From the NCBI RefSeq assembly GCF_000820185.1, contig NZ_CDCA01000025.1, positions 124,001-188,000 of the forward strand: a stretch of DNA of 64,000 nt, in the 5' to 3' direction. Of this stretch, positions 9,332-17,052 are shown one piece after another. Positions within the stretch are counted from its first letter, which is position 1, and each line of letters begins with the position of its first letter. Source of the DNA: Aeromonas tecta (GTDB taxonomy: Bacteria; Pseudomonadota; Gammaproteobacteria; Enterobacterales; Aeromonadaceae). The notes under the pieces are model-generated. The model searched no databases, was not told the DNA's origin, and worked only from the letters and a program-made list of their open reading frames with translations. Made by a program: the position numbers and the translations under genes.

Positions 9332-9790
9332 ATGTCACGCATTCTGGCCATCTGTCTCGCCAGCCTGATTGCCACCGCCCCGTTCGCTAGCCGGGCCGCC
9401 GTCTATCAATGTACCGTCAACGGCACTGTCCACTTCAGTGACATTCCCTGCAGCGGCGATGCCAAACCCATGGATCTGCGCGTCTACACCCCACCGGCCG
9501 AGGCGGTGGCAGAGGCCAGCAAGCAGACCCAGGCGATCGAGAAGCAGCTCGCCGAGAGCCAGGATCAGCGCCAGCTAGAGTCTCTTCGCGCCGAGGCGGA
9601 AGCCAAAAAGCAGAAGATGAACAATGAGATAACCCGCTACAACGATCAGCTGAGGGGAACGACTCCCTCCCAGGCTGGCGATGATAAAGGGCCACGCACC
9701 GCGGCCGAGATGAAGGCCGCGACCCGTCATTATCAGAGTGACATGGAGGCCTTGAACAAGCAGATCTCGACCCTGCAGCAGAAGAAATAG
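9332..9790 (+). CDS. Secreted DUF4124-domain protein
   Basis: The ATG at 9332 follows AAGGAGGAGTCT and begins a signal peptide (MSRILAICLASLIATAPFASRA), giving 152 residues; an earlier in-frame start at 9272 has no such support. The mature N-terminus AVYQCTVNGTVHFSDIPC is a short DUF4124-type beta motif with two cysteines that could form a disulfide. The rest is charged, Gln/Glu/Lys-rich and probably coiled coil (about residues 60-100 and 125-150). Periplasmic location is inferred. Function unknown. It converges with the GH3 gene and no clear terminator separates them. Confidence 0.8.
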   Translation: MSRILAICLASLIATAPFASRAAVYQCTVNGTVHFSDIPCSGDAKPMDLRVYTPPAEAVAEASKQTQAIEKQLAESQDQRQLESLRAEAEAKKQKMNNEITRYNDQLRGTTPSQAGDDKGPRTAAEMKAATRHYQSDMEALNKQISTLQQKK

Positions 9791-9878
9791 CGTCGCTGCC
9801 AGGCCTGCCTGGACGCCAGATCCGGCAGGCCAGATCGACATGGGGGAGTCAGGCTCCCCCATGATTCATATCAACAAC

Positions 9879-12299
9879 TCAATACTGCGTTTCGAAAGAC
9901 GCCTCCGTGACCCCGGCCGGCAGCGCCAGCGTCCCCGGCGTGGTCTTGCTGATCACGATCTTGCTGGCCAGGGTGAAGGTCAGCGGCTCGATGGCCGACA
10001 CGTCGGAAGAGGGCGCCACGTAGAGCTTGTAGAGCCCGGGTTCGAGCACCCACTCGTTGTTGAGGTTATCGAAGCTGGCCAAGTCACTGGCCGGGATCTC
10101 GAACGTCAATGTCTCGCTCGCCCCCGCAGACAACAACCGGGTTTTGGCAAAGGCCTTGAGCTCGATGGCCGGCTTGCCGAGGGTGCCCGCCGGCGCGGCC
10201 ACATAGACCTGGGCGGCCTCCTTGCCCGGCAGGTCGCCACTGTTGTACACCGTCGTCGTCAGGCTCAGCTTGCCCCCTTGCTCGGTGAGGTTGTTGGCCG
10301 TGATCGCCGTGTTCTTGTAGTCGAAGCTGGTGTAGGAGAGCCCATAGCCAAAGGGATAGCTCACCCCCTTGCCGAAGGTCGCATAGTAGCGATAGCCGAC
10401 ATAGATGCCTTCGTTGTAGTAGTGGGTATCTATGGTGCCATCACCGTCGGTGTCGGTACCTGGGAAGCCCTTGGACGAGGGCACATCTGTGTAGCTGAGG
10501 GGGAAGGTCTGGGTCAGCTTGCCGCTGGGGTTGACGGCCCCCGACAGCAAGTCGGCCACCGCATTGCCCGCCTCCTGCCCCGGCATGTAGGCCAGCAGTA
10601 TGCCGTCTACCTTATCCTGCCAGGCGCTGGTGTCCATGACGCCACTGATGTTGAGCACCACCACCACCTTCTTGCCCTGGCCGTGGAAGGCGGTCGCGAC
10701 GTCGTCGATCAGGCTCTGCTCCACATCCGACAGCTGGTAGTCGCCCTTCAGGTTCTGGCGATCCACCCCTTGCATGGAGTTGCGGCCCAGGGTGATGACG
10801 GCGACGTCATTGCTGGCGGCGTAGGCGCCGATGTCGCTCGGGCTCAGCGCCGGCTCCGGGCAGCTCACCACGGTGGAGATGCCACCGAAGTCGCTCGATG
10901 TCTTGTTCGCCTCGAAGAAGCTGCGATAGAACTCCTTCAGCCCGGCATCGACGGCGAACTGCTGTGCCAGCCCGTCCACCATATTGACGGTATGGGCCGC
11001 GTTCACATCACCGCTGCCGGCCCCGCCCTTGAGCGTGTTGATCTGGGTGATCCCGAAGGAGGCGACCTTGCTGCCCTTGGTCAAGGGCAGGCTGGCCTGG
11101 CTGTTTTTCAGCAGCACCATGCCGTCGCTGGCCGCCTGCCGGGAGAGGCGAGCATGGCCGTCGAGATCCGGCGCATTGCCGGCCACATAGCCCTGGTTCG
11201 ATGGCATCTTCAGCACCTGGGTCAGGATCCGCACCGCCCCCTGCGCTATGGTATCGGCGCTCAGATCCCCGGCGGCATAGGCATCCTGCAGGCCGGTCAG
11301 GGCATCCCCGTAACCGTATGGCAAGGCCGGTCCACCCGGTTCAATCAGGTCGTTGCCCGACTTGATCATCGCGGCATAGCTGCCGTCCCCCGACCACCAG
11401 TCGCTCATGACGAAGCCCTCGAAGCCCCATTCGTCCCGCAGCACAGCGGTGTTGAGATCGGCCCACTGCCCGGTGTAGGTGCCGTTGACCTTGTTCATGG
11501 CGGTCATCACCGCCCAGGGATTGGCGTGCTCCTCCGCGTATTGGAAGCCCCGCAGATAGATCTCCCGGATGGCTCTTGGGGAGATGATGTTGTCCACGAT
11601 GGAGCGCGAGGTCTCGGCATTGTTGGCGATGAAGTGCTTGATGGTGGTTCCCACCCCCTGGGCCTGCGCCCCCGCCACCTCGGCGGCCCCCATCACTCCC
11701 GACACCAGCGGATCCTCGGAGAAGTATTCGAAGTTGCGACCGTTGAGCGGGTCGCGCTGGATATTCATGCCGGGAGCGAGCCAGACATCCAGCCCGTACT
11801 CCTTGATCTCGTTGCCGATGGCGGCCCCCACCTGCTTGACCAGGGCCGCATCCCAGGTCGAGGCCAGCAAAGTGCCCACCGGGAAGGCCGTGCCATAAAA
11901 GGTGCCCGCTTCCCCGTCCCGGGTCGGCGTGATGCGCACCCCGGCAGGCCCATCCGCCAGCTTGCTGGCCGCGATGTCCAGACCCGACTCGGCGTTGTAT
12001 ACCCCGTTGATGTAGCCCACGCTGCCGGGCACATCGCTCTTGAGGTTATTCAGGGCATCCTTGTTGGCCACGAAGGCGCCATTGGCAAACACATAGCCAG
12101 GCCCCACCAGCATCCCCAGCCGCTCCTCGGGCGTCATCTTCTGCACCATCCCCTCGGCGAGGGCACGGTAATAGGCGTTATCCTTGTTGACCTCTGTCTT
12201 GGCACTGGAGCTGTTGTCATTACATCCTTGCGCCACCAGGGCCACTGCGATGGCAATGGCAACCCCACTCCATCTGTTGAGGTTATTATTATGTTTCAT
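9879..12299 (-). CDS. Glycoside hydrolase family 3 lipoprotein, probable beta-glucosidase
   Basis: The protein has 806 residues from the ATG at 12299 (AAGGGA upstream). It begins with a lipoprotein signal peptide, cleavage inferred at VAQGC-N. GH3 features follow: the KHF-x2-N substrate-binding motif (KHFIANNAE), the nucleophile aspartate D300 in FVMSDWWSG, a second alpha/beta domain, and a C-terminal fibronectin-III-like domain (SGDLPGKEAAQVYV). Retaining exo-beta-glucosidases have this plan. The exact sugar cannot be read from sequence. The enzyme is probably tethered in the envelope facing the periplasm or the outside. It is divergent from an AraC-family gene with a perfect palindrome between them, so it is probably an inducible sugar-scavenging gene. 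Confidence 0.88.
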   Translation of the reverse strand: MKHNNNLNRWSGVAIAIAVALVAQGCNDNSSSAKTEVNKDNAYYRALAEGMVQKMTPEERLGMLVGPGYVFANGAFVANKDALNNLKSDVPGSVGYINGVYNAESGLDIAASKLADGPAGVRITPTRDGEAGTFYGTAFPVGTLLASTWDAALVKQVGAAIGNEIKEYGLDVWLAPGMNIQRDPLNGRNFEYFSEDPLVSGVMGAAEVAGAQAQGVGTTIKHFIANNAETSRSIVDNIISPRAIREIYLRGFQYAEEHANPWAVMTAMNKVNGTYTGQWADLNTAVLRDEWGFEGFVMSDWWSGDGSYAAMIKSGNDLIEPGGPALPYGYGDALTGLQDAYAAGDLSADTIAQGAVRILTQVLKMPSNQGYVAGNAPDLDGHARLSRQAASDGMVLLKNSQASLPLTKGSKVASFGITQINTLKGGAGSGDVNAAHTVNMVDGLAQQFAVDAGLKEFYRSFFEANKTSSDFGGISTVVSCPEPALSPSDIGAYAASNDVAVITLGRNSMQGVDRQNLKGDYQLSDVEQSLIDDVATAFHGQGKKVVVVLNISGVMDTSAWQDKVDGILLAYMPGQEAGNAVADLLSGAVNPSGKLTQTFPLSYTDVPSSKGFPGTDTDGDGTIDTHYYNEGIYVGYRYYATFGKGVSYPFGYGLSYTSFDYKNTAITANNLTEQGGKLSLTTTVYNSGDLPGKEAAQVYVAAPAGTLGKPAIELKAFAKTRLLSAGASETLTFEIPASDLASFDNLNNEWVLEPGLYKLYVAPSSDVSAIEPLTFTLASKIVISKTTPGTLALPAGVTEASFETQY

Positions 12300-12408
12300 A
12301 TGATTCCCTTTCATTCCATGTTCAGGTGAACAAACAAGCCAGAATAGCCTGTGCAGCGTAGCGCGAAGACAAGGGCGCCCGCTTTGCATCCGGGAGCGGG
12401 AATTGTGC

Positions 12409-12443
12409 ATGGCGGTGGTGATATTCAATATCACCACCGCCAT
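12409..12443. promoter_or_regulatory. 35-nt perfect palindrome between the GH3 and AraC-family genes, candidate operator
   Basis: Arms ATGGCGGTGGTGATATT and AATATCACCACCGCCAT flank one central C. It lies 110 bp before the GH3 start and 155 bp before the regulator start. There is no T-run on either side, which argues against a terminator. The rest of the 299-bp divergent region holds no other recognised element. Confidence 0.5.
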
Positions 12444-12598
12444 CACAGCGTTACATTTGGTTACAACAACAGACGTTAAGTTTCACTGCATTTGATCTGA
12501 CGCGCAGTTATCTCACCGGGAAGATGCCTTAATCGCGCAGCACAGCAGGATGCTGCCTGGCCAGCACAATAATACTTATCAGGCATGAAGGGACTTAT

Positions 12599-13636
12599 AT
12601 GGAGAAGAGCGTTTCCAATATTATTGCCAGATCGACGCTGCATTTCCTGCGCGAAAATGGCGTTAATACCGATGCCATCCGTGCGCAGTGTCAACTCAGC
12701 CAATATGAGCTGGATAAGAATGATGGCCGCATCTCGGACAAACAGCATCTGCGCTTTATTAGAGAGACGGAGCCATATGATTTCCTGTGGCAAGAGCGCA
12801 TGCGCCAAACCGATGCAGATGACCAGATCATCAGCGGGGCCTACGCATTATTCCCGGAGCTGGTGGGTTATTGCCTCAATCAGAAAAATGCCGAGGAGGC
12901 AGTGCTCGGCTATATCCGCAACCGGGTCATCATCGGCAACTGCGACAACTTCGTCCTGCGCAAAGAGGGGGAGCATCTCGCCATCGGCTATGTCGAGGAG
13001 TCAGGCATGCCGCAGCGCAACTACTCCGCCATCGGCAACTTCATGCTGCTCAGGGCCCTCGTCCGTCTCTATGCCCCCACCACCGAGACCGCCGTTTCCC
13101 TGCGTGGGAACGATGAGCGCGGGCGCAAGCGGCTCGATGATGCCTTCGGCTGCCACTGCCAGTTTGGGCAGGAGGCCAACATCATCTACTTCAAGGGGGC
13201 CGATCTGGCCAGCCCGGCCGAGACCTATCTGCCCCTGCTCAACAAGAATCAGCACCAGCTGATCACCCGCAAGGTGGCGGCGCTGGAACATGAGCAGGGT
13301 TTTTCATCCCTGATCTATTCCCTGCTCGATGAGGTCATCGAGAATGACCATATCCAGGATGAGACCAGTTTCATGGATCATATTTGTGCCGTCATGGGCA
13401 TGAGTCGCTGGACCATCAATATTCGCCTCGGTCAGGAGGAAACCAATCTCAGCCTGCTATTAAAAAAGGTGCGAATAAATAAGTCCTGTCGCTGGCTGGC
13501 CGAAACCAACCTGAGTATTCAGGATATCAGCGAACGGCTGCGTTTCTCTTCCCTCTCGGTATTCTCGCGGTTTTTCTCGACCCATATGGGTTCTTCCCCC
13601 CTGCACTATCGGCGCCGGCTCGGGCAGCGGATCTGA
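12599..13636 (+). CDS. AraC-family transcriptional regulator
   Basis: This 345-residue protein has a C-terminal AraC-type double helix-turn-helix: the first at MSRWTINIRLGQEETNLSLL, the second ending ISERLRFSSLSVFSRFFSTH with the conserved SVFSRFF-x4-G-x-SP core. The N-terminal 220 residues resemble the arabinose-binding-like domain of the OruR/ArgR-type subgroup (PF12625) rather than a cupin; this assignment is by general pattern only. The start has GAAGGGA upstream. It is divergent from the GH3 gene and is the obvious candidate to control it. Confidence 0.88.
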   Translation: MEKSVSNIIARSTLHFLRENGVNTDAIRAQCQLSQYELDKNDGRISDKQHLRFIRETEPYDFLWQERMRQTDADDQIISGAYALFPELVGYCLNQKNAEEAVLGYIRNRVIIGNCDNFVLRKEGEHLAIGYVEESGMPQRNYSAIGNFMLLRALVRLYAPTTETAVSLRGNDERGRKRLDDAFGCHCQFGQEANIIYFKGADLASPAETYLPLLNKNQHQLITRKVAALEHEQGFSSLIYSLLDEVIENDHIQDETSFMDHICAVMGMSRWTINIRLGQEETNLSLLLKKVRINKSCRWLAETNLSIQDISERLRFSSLSVFSRFFSTHMGSSPLHYRRRLGQRI

Positions 13637-13981
13637 TGGGCCTCATATAAATAGATCTCATGTAAATGGGTGTGACGCCGATAATCTCGCCCCCAGGCCT
13701 GCAATCACATTCCGAATGGCACCATAATAATGGGGTGCCAATTGATGCGTATTTATGGCTGCATCCTGCATGATCGGGAGATCACCCTGTGATTATCTGG
13801 CCACGCAGGGACTAGCCTATTTTCAATAGTTCCTCACCCAATAAATTAATCGGCACTGATAATTAAAAATACAAAAAGTTCACCGTGATTCGAGTAGGGT
13901 TCATGGGATAGCGATGCTATTGTTAATTTACTCAGATTACGGTCAGTCTGTCATTCAAGGGTCTCATGGAGGAGCTCTGTT
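13637..13981. other. Intergenic region upstream of the BdlA-like receptor gene
   Basis: 345 bp, AT-rich in 13790-13940. It contains an inverted repeat TGGCACC / GGTGCCA (13717-13723 and 13734-13740), possibly the 3' end of the AraC-family transcript, and the candidate FliA promoter listed separately. A good ribosome-binding site (GGAGGAGC) precedes the receptor start. Confidence 0.45.
13658..13684 (+). promoter_or_regulatory. Candidate FliA (sigma-28) promoter for the PAS-MCP gene
   Basis: A perfect GCCGATAA -10 (13677-13684) is preceded by TCATG (13658-13662), placing the two elements at the same 19-nt start-to-start distance as the flagellin promoters in this window. The -35 is imperfect and the leader would be about 290 nt, so confidence is limited. 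Confidence 0.35.
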
Positions 13982-15280
13982 ATGTTCTGGAAACGCACAA
14001 CCAGCAAGGAAGCGAGTGAACAGGCGGCAAGAGTGATGGAGCTGGGGGCCTTCGAACAAGCCATCCAGTCTCAGGTTCCCTACATCCAGTTTACCCCGGC
14101 GGGCATAGTCACCTTCGTCAACGACCTGTTCCTGAAGATAGTGGGCTTTCAACGGGAGGAGCTGATCGGCAAGCACCACAGCGCGCTCTGCTTCCCGGAA
14201 GACGTCAAGACCCGTGAATACGAGAGCCTGTGGCAGGATCTGCGCGGCGGCACCGCGCGCAATGGCCGCTTCATCCGCCAGTCGAAGTCCGGCAAGGCCG
14301 TCTGGCTGGAGGCCACCTACTTCCCCATCATGATCGACGGCCGGGTGGCCAGGGTCGCCAAGGTCGCCTCCGATGTGAGCCCGCAACAAAGCTCACTGGA
14401 GCGCACCCAGGCCCTGCTGGCGGCACTCGACAAGTCGCTGGCGGTGATCGACTTTCAACCGGATGGCACCGTCATCACCGCCAACCAGAATTTCCTCCAC
14501 TGCTTCGGCTACCGGCTGGAGGAGGTGGTCGGCAAGCACCACCGCCAATTCTGCGATCCCGAGTTTTATCATAAGAACCCCAACTTCTGGCGGGATCTGG
14601 GCTCGGGCAACATCAAGTCAGGGCTCTTCATGCGGTTGGGACGCCATGGCGAGAAGATCTGGCTGGAGGCGACCTACAACCCCATCTTCAACCACGAGGG
14701 CAAGGTGGTAAAAATCATCAAGCTGGCGAGCGACATCACCGAGCGGGTCGAGAAATCCATCTCCACCCGTGAGGCGGCCCAGAAGGCCTGCGCCATCGCC
14801 AGCGAGACCGTCTCGAGCGCCGCCAAGGGGCGCGAGGTGATCGACAAGGTGCTGGAGACTTCCCGCCACATCAATACTTCGGTCAACGAGGTCAGCAAGC
14901 AGATAGATCTGCTCAATCAGCAATCCAAGAGCATCGAGTCCATCATCTCGACCATCAGCGGCATCGCGGATCAGACCAACCTGCTGGCACTCAACGCCGC
15001 CATCGAGGCGGCCAGGGCCGGGGAGCAGGGCCGCGGCTTTGCAGTGGTCGCGGACGAGGTGCGGCAACTGGCCGCGCGCACCTCTAGCTCCACCAACGAG
15101 ATCGTCTCGGTCATCAAGCACAACTCCGACATCACCTCGAAGATCACCCAGACCGTCTCCATCGTCTCCGACAAGGCGGTGGCGGGACAGGAGCAGGCCA
15201 ACATCGTCTCCAGCGTCATCAAGGAGATCATCGAGGATGCCAATTCGGTCTCGGACACCGTCAAAAGTTTGTCCATCTAA
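13982..15280 (+). CDS. Soluble PAS-PAS-MCP receptor, BdlA-like
   Basis: 432 residues with no membrane segment. Two PAS domains (about residues 30-135 and 145-255) share the motif KHHRQFC / KHHSALC and WLEATY-P typical of the BdlA/Aer-like heme or flavin PAS group. A short methyl-accepting signalling domain follows, with the hairpin tip [20 protein letters not shown]. Layout and length match Pseudomonas BdlA (PAS-PAS-MCP, about 417 residues), which controls biofilm dispersion. Whether this protein does so or signals to the chemotaxis array is not decidable from sequence. No C-terminal NWETF-type pentapeptide tether is present. It is a single gene with its own terminator. Confidence 0.88.
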   Translation: MFWKRTTSKEASEQAARVMELGAFEQAIQSQVPYIQFTPAGIVTFVNDLFLKIVGFQREELIGKHHSALCFPEDVKTREYESLWQDLRGGTARNGRFIRQSKSGKAVWLEATYFPIMIDGRVARVAKVASDVSPQQSSLERTQALLAALDKSLAVIDFQPDGTVITANQNFLHCFGYRLEEVVGKHHRQFCDPEFYHKNPNFWRDLGSGNIKSGLFMRLGRHGEKIWLEATYNPIFNHEGKVVKIIKLASDITERVEKSISTREAAQKACAIASETVSSAAKGREVIDKVLETSRHINTSVNEVSKQIDLLNQQSKSIESIISTISGIADQTNLLALNAAIEAARAGEQGRGFAVVADEVRQLAARTSSSTNEIVSVIKHNSDITSKITQTVSIVSDKAVAGQEQANIVSSVIKEIIEDANSVSDTVKSLSI

Positions 15281-15298
15281 CTAGGCGGTCGTCACAAC

Positions 15299-15325
15299 AA
15301 AACACGGGGCTCGTCTCCGTGTTTT
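15299..15325 (+). terminator. Terminator after the PAS-MCP gene
   Basis: AAAACACGG / CCGTGTTTT, a 9-bp stem with a 9-nt loop followed by ATTTG, 18 nt after the stop. Confidence 0.75.
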
Positions 15326-15362
15326 ATTTGCAGGCTGAACTGCCGGTTGCTCACGTCCGGGT

Positions 15363-15560
15363 TCACGCCTCCCCTTGCAGATAACGCCTGGCATCCTCAT
15401 CGGCCACTGCCAGGGCCGCCTCCCATAGCTCGGTGATGCGCAATCCCTCCTCCCCCACGGCTTCTTCTTCCAGTGCCTCCAGCACCTTCGCATCGGCCAG
15501 GGTAAAGGGGTGATGGGTCAGCAGCGTCTGCGCCCTTGCCAGTAACATCATGTCGTTCAT
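15363..15560 (-). CDS. Small hypothetical protein, 65 residues
   Basis: The ATG at 15560 has CAGGAG 8 nt upstream, so I prefer it to a longer in-frame extension to 15752. The product is acidic and predicted helical (ADAKVLEALEEEAVGEEGLRITELWEAALAVADEDARRYLQG), with no signal peptide or membrane segment. I do not recognise a family. It converges with the PAS-MCP gene and is divergent from rsxA. Confidence 0.6.
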   Translation of the reverse strand: MNDMMLLARAQTLLTHHPFTLADAKVLEALEEEAVGEEGLRITELWEAALAVADEDARRYLQGEA

Positions 15561-15897
15561 CGCCAGGCTCCTGAGTGTGTTGCATGCAGCGGGCATACCT
15601 CTGTCCAGACTGTAGCCGATAGGGCCGAGGGAGCCAGCGCCGGGCGCGCAGCAGATCAGCATGAGGCGATGGCGGCGCACGGCAGAGCGCCCAACCAGGC
15701 ATCGAGCAGGGGATTGGAAGTCAGATGAGGCTCGAAACTGCAGGCTGCACACCGATTAACCGGGTAGAAATGGACTAAAGAAGGTCAATGCCAGCATGAA
15801 TTGGCCATTTGAATAATAACCATGCCGCCTTGCTGTTGTTTAAAGGCACCTAAAATCAGATAATACGGCCGCCTTCATACCGGATACCCCATCGTCA
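15561..15897. other. Intergenic region between the small acidic ORF and rsxA
   Basis: 337 bp holding the promoters of both divergent units. I could not assign a convincing -35/-10 pair. No RNA gene or repeat seen. Confidence 0.4.
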
Positions 15898-16479
15898 ATG
15901 ACTGAGTACCTGCTTTTACTGATCAGCACAGTACTGATCAACAACTTCGTGCTGGTGAAGTTTCTCGGCCTTTGCCCCTTCATGGGGGTCTCTGGCAAGC
16001 TGGAAACCGCCATCGGCATGGGACTGGCCACCACCTTCGTGATGACGCTGGCCAGCGCCTGTTCCTATCTGATGGAACACTACATCCTGATCCCGCTGAA
16101 CATCGCCTATCTGCGCACCCTGGGCTTTATTCTGGTGATCGCCGTGGTGGTGCAGTTCACCGAGATGGTGATCCGCAAGAGCAGCCCGACCCTCTATCGC
16201 CTGCTCGGCATCTTCCTGCCGCTCATCACCACCAACTGCGCCGTGCTCGGCGTGGCGCTGCTCAGCATCAACGAACGCCACAACTTCATGCAAAGCATCA
16301 TCTATGGCTTCGGGGCCGCCTGCGGCTTCTCGCTGGTGTTGATCCTGTTTGCGGCCATGCGTGAGCGTCTGGTGGCCGCCGATGTACCGACGCCGTTTCG
16401 TGGTGTCTCCATCGCCATGGTCACCGCCGGCCTGATGTCGCTGGCCTTCATGGGCTTTACCGGCCTCATCAAGATATAG
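15898..16479 (+). CDS. rsxA: Electron transport complex subunit RsxA/RnfA
   Basis: This 193-residue integral membrane protein with six predicted helices has the standard RsxA length. [20 protein letters not shown] and [15 protein letters not shown] are the family's two conserved cysteine-bearing loops, each supplying a ligand of the intramembrane iron-sulfur cluster shared with RsxE. It is the first gene of the complete rsxABCDGE operon. The complex passes electrons from NADH to a low-potential acceptor coupled to ion flux; in E. coli it keeps SoxR reduced. rsxB starts 4 nt after the stop. Confidence 0.97.
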   Translation: MTEYLLLLISTVLINNFVLVKFLGLCPFMGVSGKLETAIGMGLATTFVMTLASACSYLMEHYILIPLNIAYLRTLGFILVIAVVVQFTEMVIRKSSPTLYRLLGIFLPLITTNCAVLGVALLSINERHNFMQSIIYGFGAACGFSLVLILFAAMRERLVAADVPTPFRGVSIAMVTAGLMSLAFMGFTGLIKI

Positions 16480-16483
16480 CGCT

Positions 16484-17050
16484 ATGACTCACATATTCTT
16501 TGCCATTCTGGTGCTGGCGCTGCTGGCCCTGGCCTTCGGCATCATTCTGGGCTTCGCCGCCGTCAAGTTTCATGTGGAAGCCGATCCCATCGTCGATCAG
16601 CTCGACGCCCTGCTGCCCCAGACCCAGTGCGGCCAATGCGGCTATCCGGGCTGCAAGCCCTACGCCGAGGCGCTCGCCAACGGCGATCAGATCAACAAGT
16701 GCGTGCCCGGTGGCGATGCCGCCATGCGCAAGATAGCCGATCTGATGGGGGTCGAACCCCAACCCCTTGGCGGTGGTGACGAGGCCGCGGTGCCCGTCAA
16801 GAAGGTCGCCTTCATTCACGAAGATATGTGCATCGGTTGCACCAAGTGCATCCAGGCCTGCCCGGTCGATGCCATCCTGGGCGCCACCAAGGCGATGCAC
16901 ACCGTCATTGCCGATGAGTGCACCGGGTGCGATCTCTGTGTCGATCCCTGCCCAACCGACTGTATTGAAATGATCCCGGTTCCGACCACGGTCGATAACT
17001 GGAAATGGGATCTGACCAAGGTCACCATTCCGGTCAAGATAGTGGAGTAA
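16484..17050 (+). CDS. rsxB: Electron transport complex iron-sulfur subunit RsxB/RnfB
   Basis: 188 residues. An N-terminal membrane anchor ([23 protein letters not shown]) is followed by a 4Fe-4S domain with the CGQCGYPGC signature and then two ferredoxin-type clusters, [14 protein letters not shown] and [14 protein letters not shown]. It faces the cytoplasm and acts as the ferredoxin-like relay of the complex. rsxC starts 2 nt after the stop. Confidence 0.97.
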   Translation: MTHIFFAILVLALLALAFGIILGFAAVKFHVEADPIVDQLDALLPQTQCGQCGYPGCKPYAEALANGDQINKCVPGGDAAMRKIADLMGVEPQPLGGGDEAAVPVKKVAFIHEDMCIGCTKCIQACPVDAILGATKAMHTVIADECTGCDLCVDPCPTDCIEMIPVPTTVDNWKWDLTKVTIPVKIVE

Positions 17051-17052
17051 CC

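Noticed and set aside
9840..12329. 829-codon open frame on the plus strand opposite the GH3 gene
   Set aside because: It is the antisense shadow of a gene with clear GH3 motifs; the product is low-complexity Gly/His/Arg-rich and has no ribosome-binding site.
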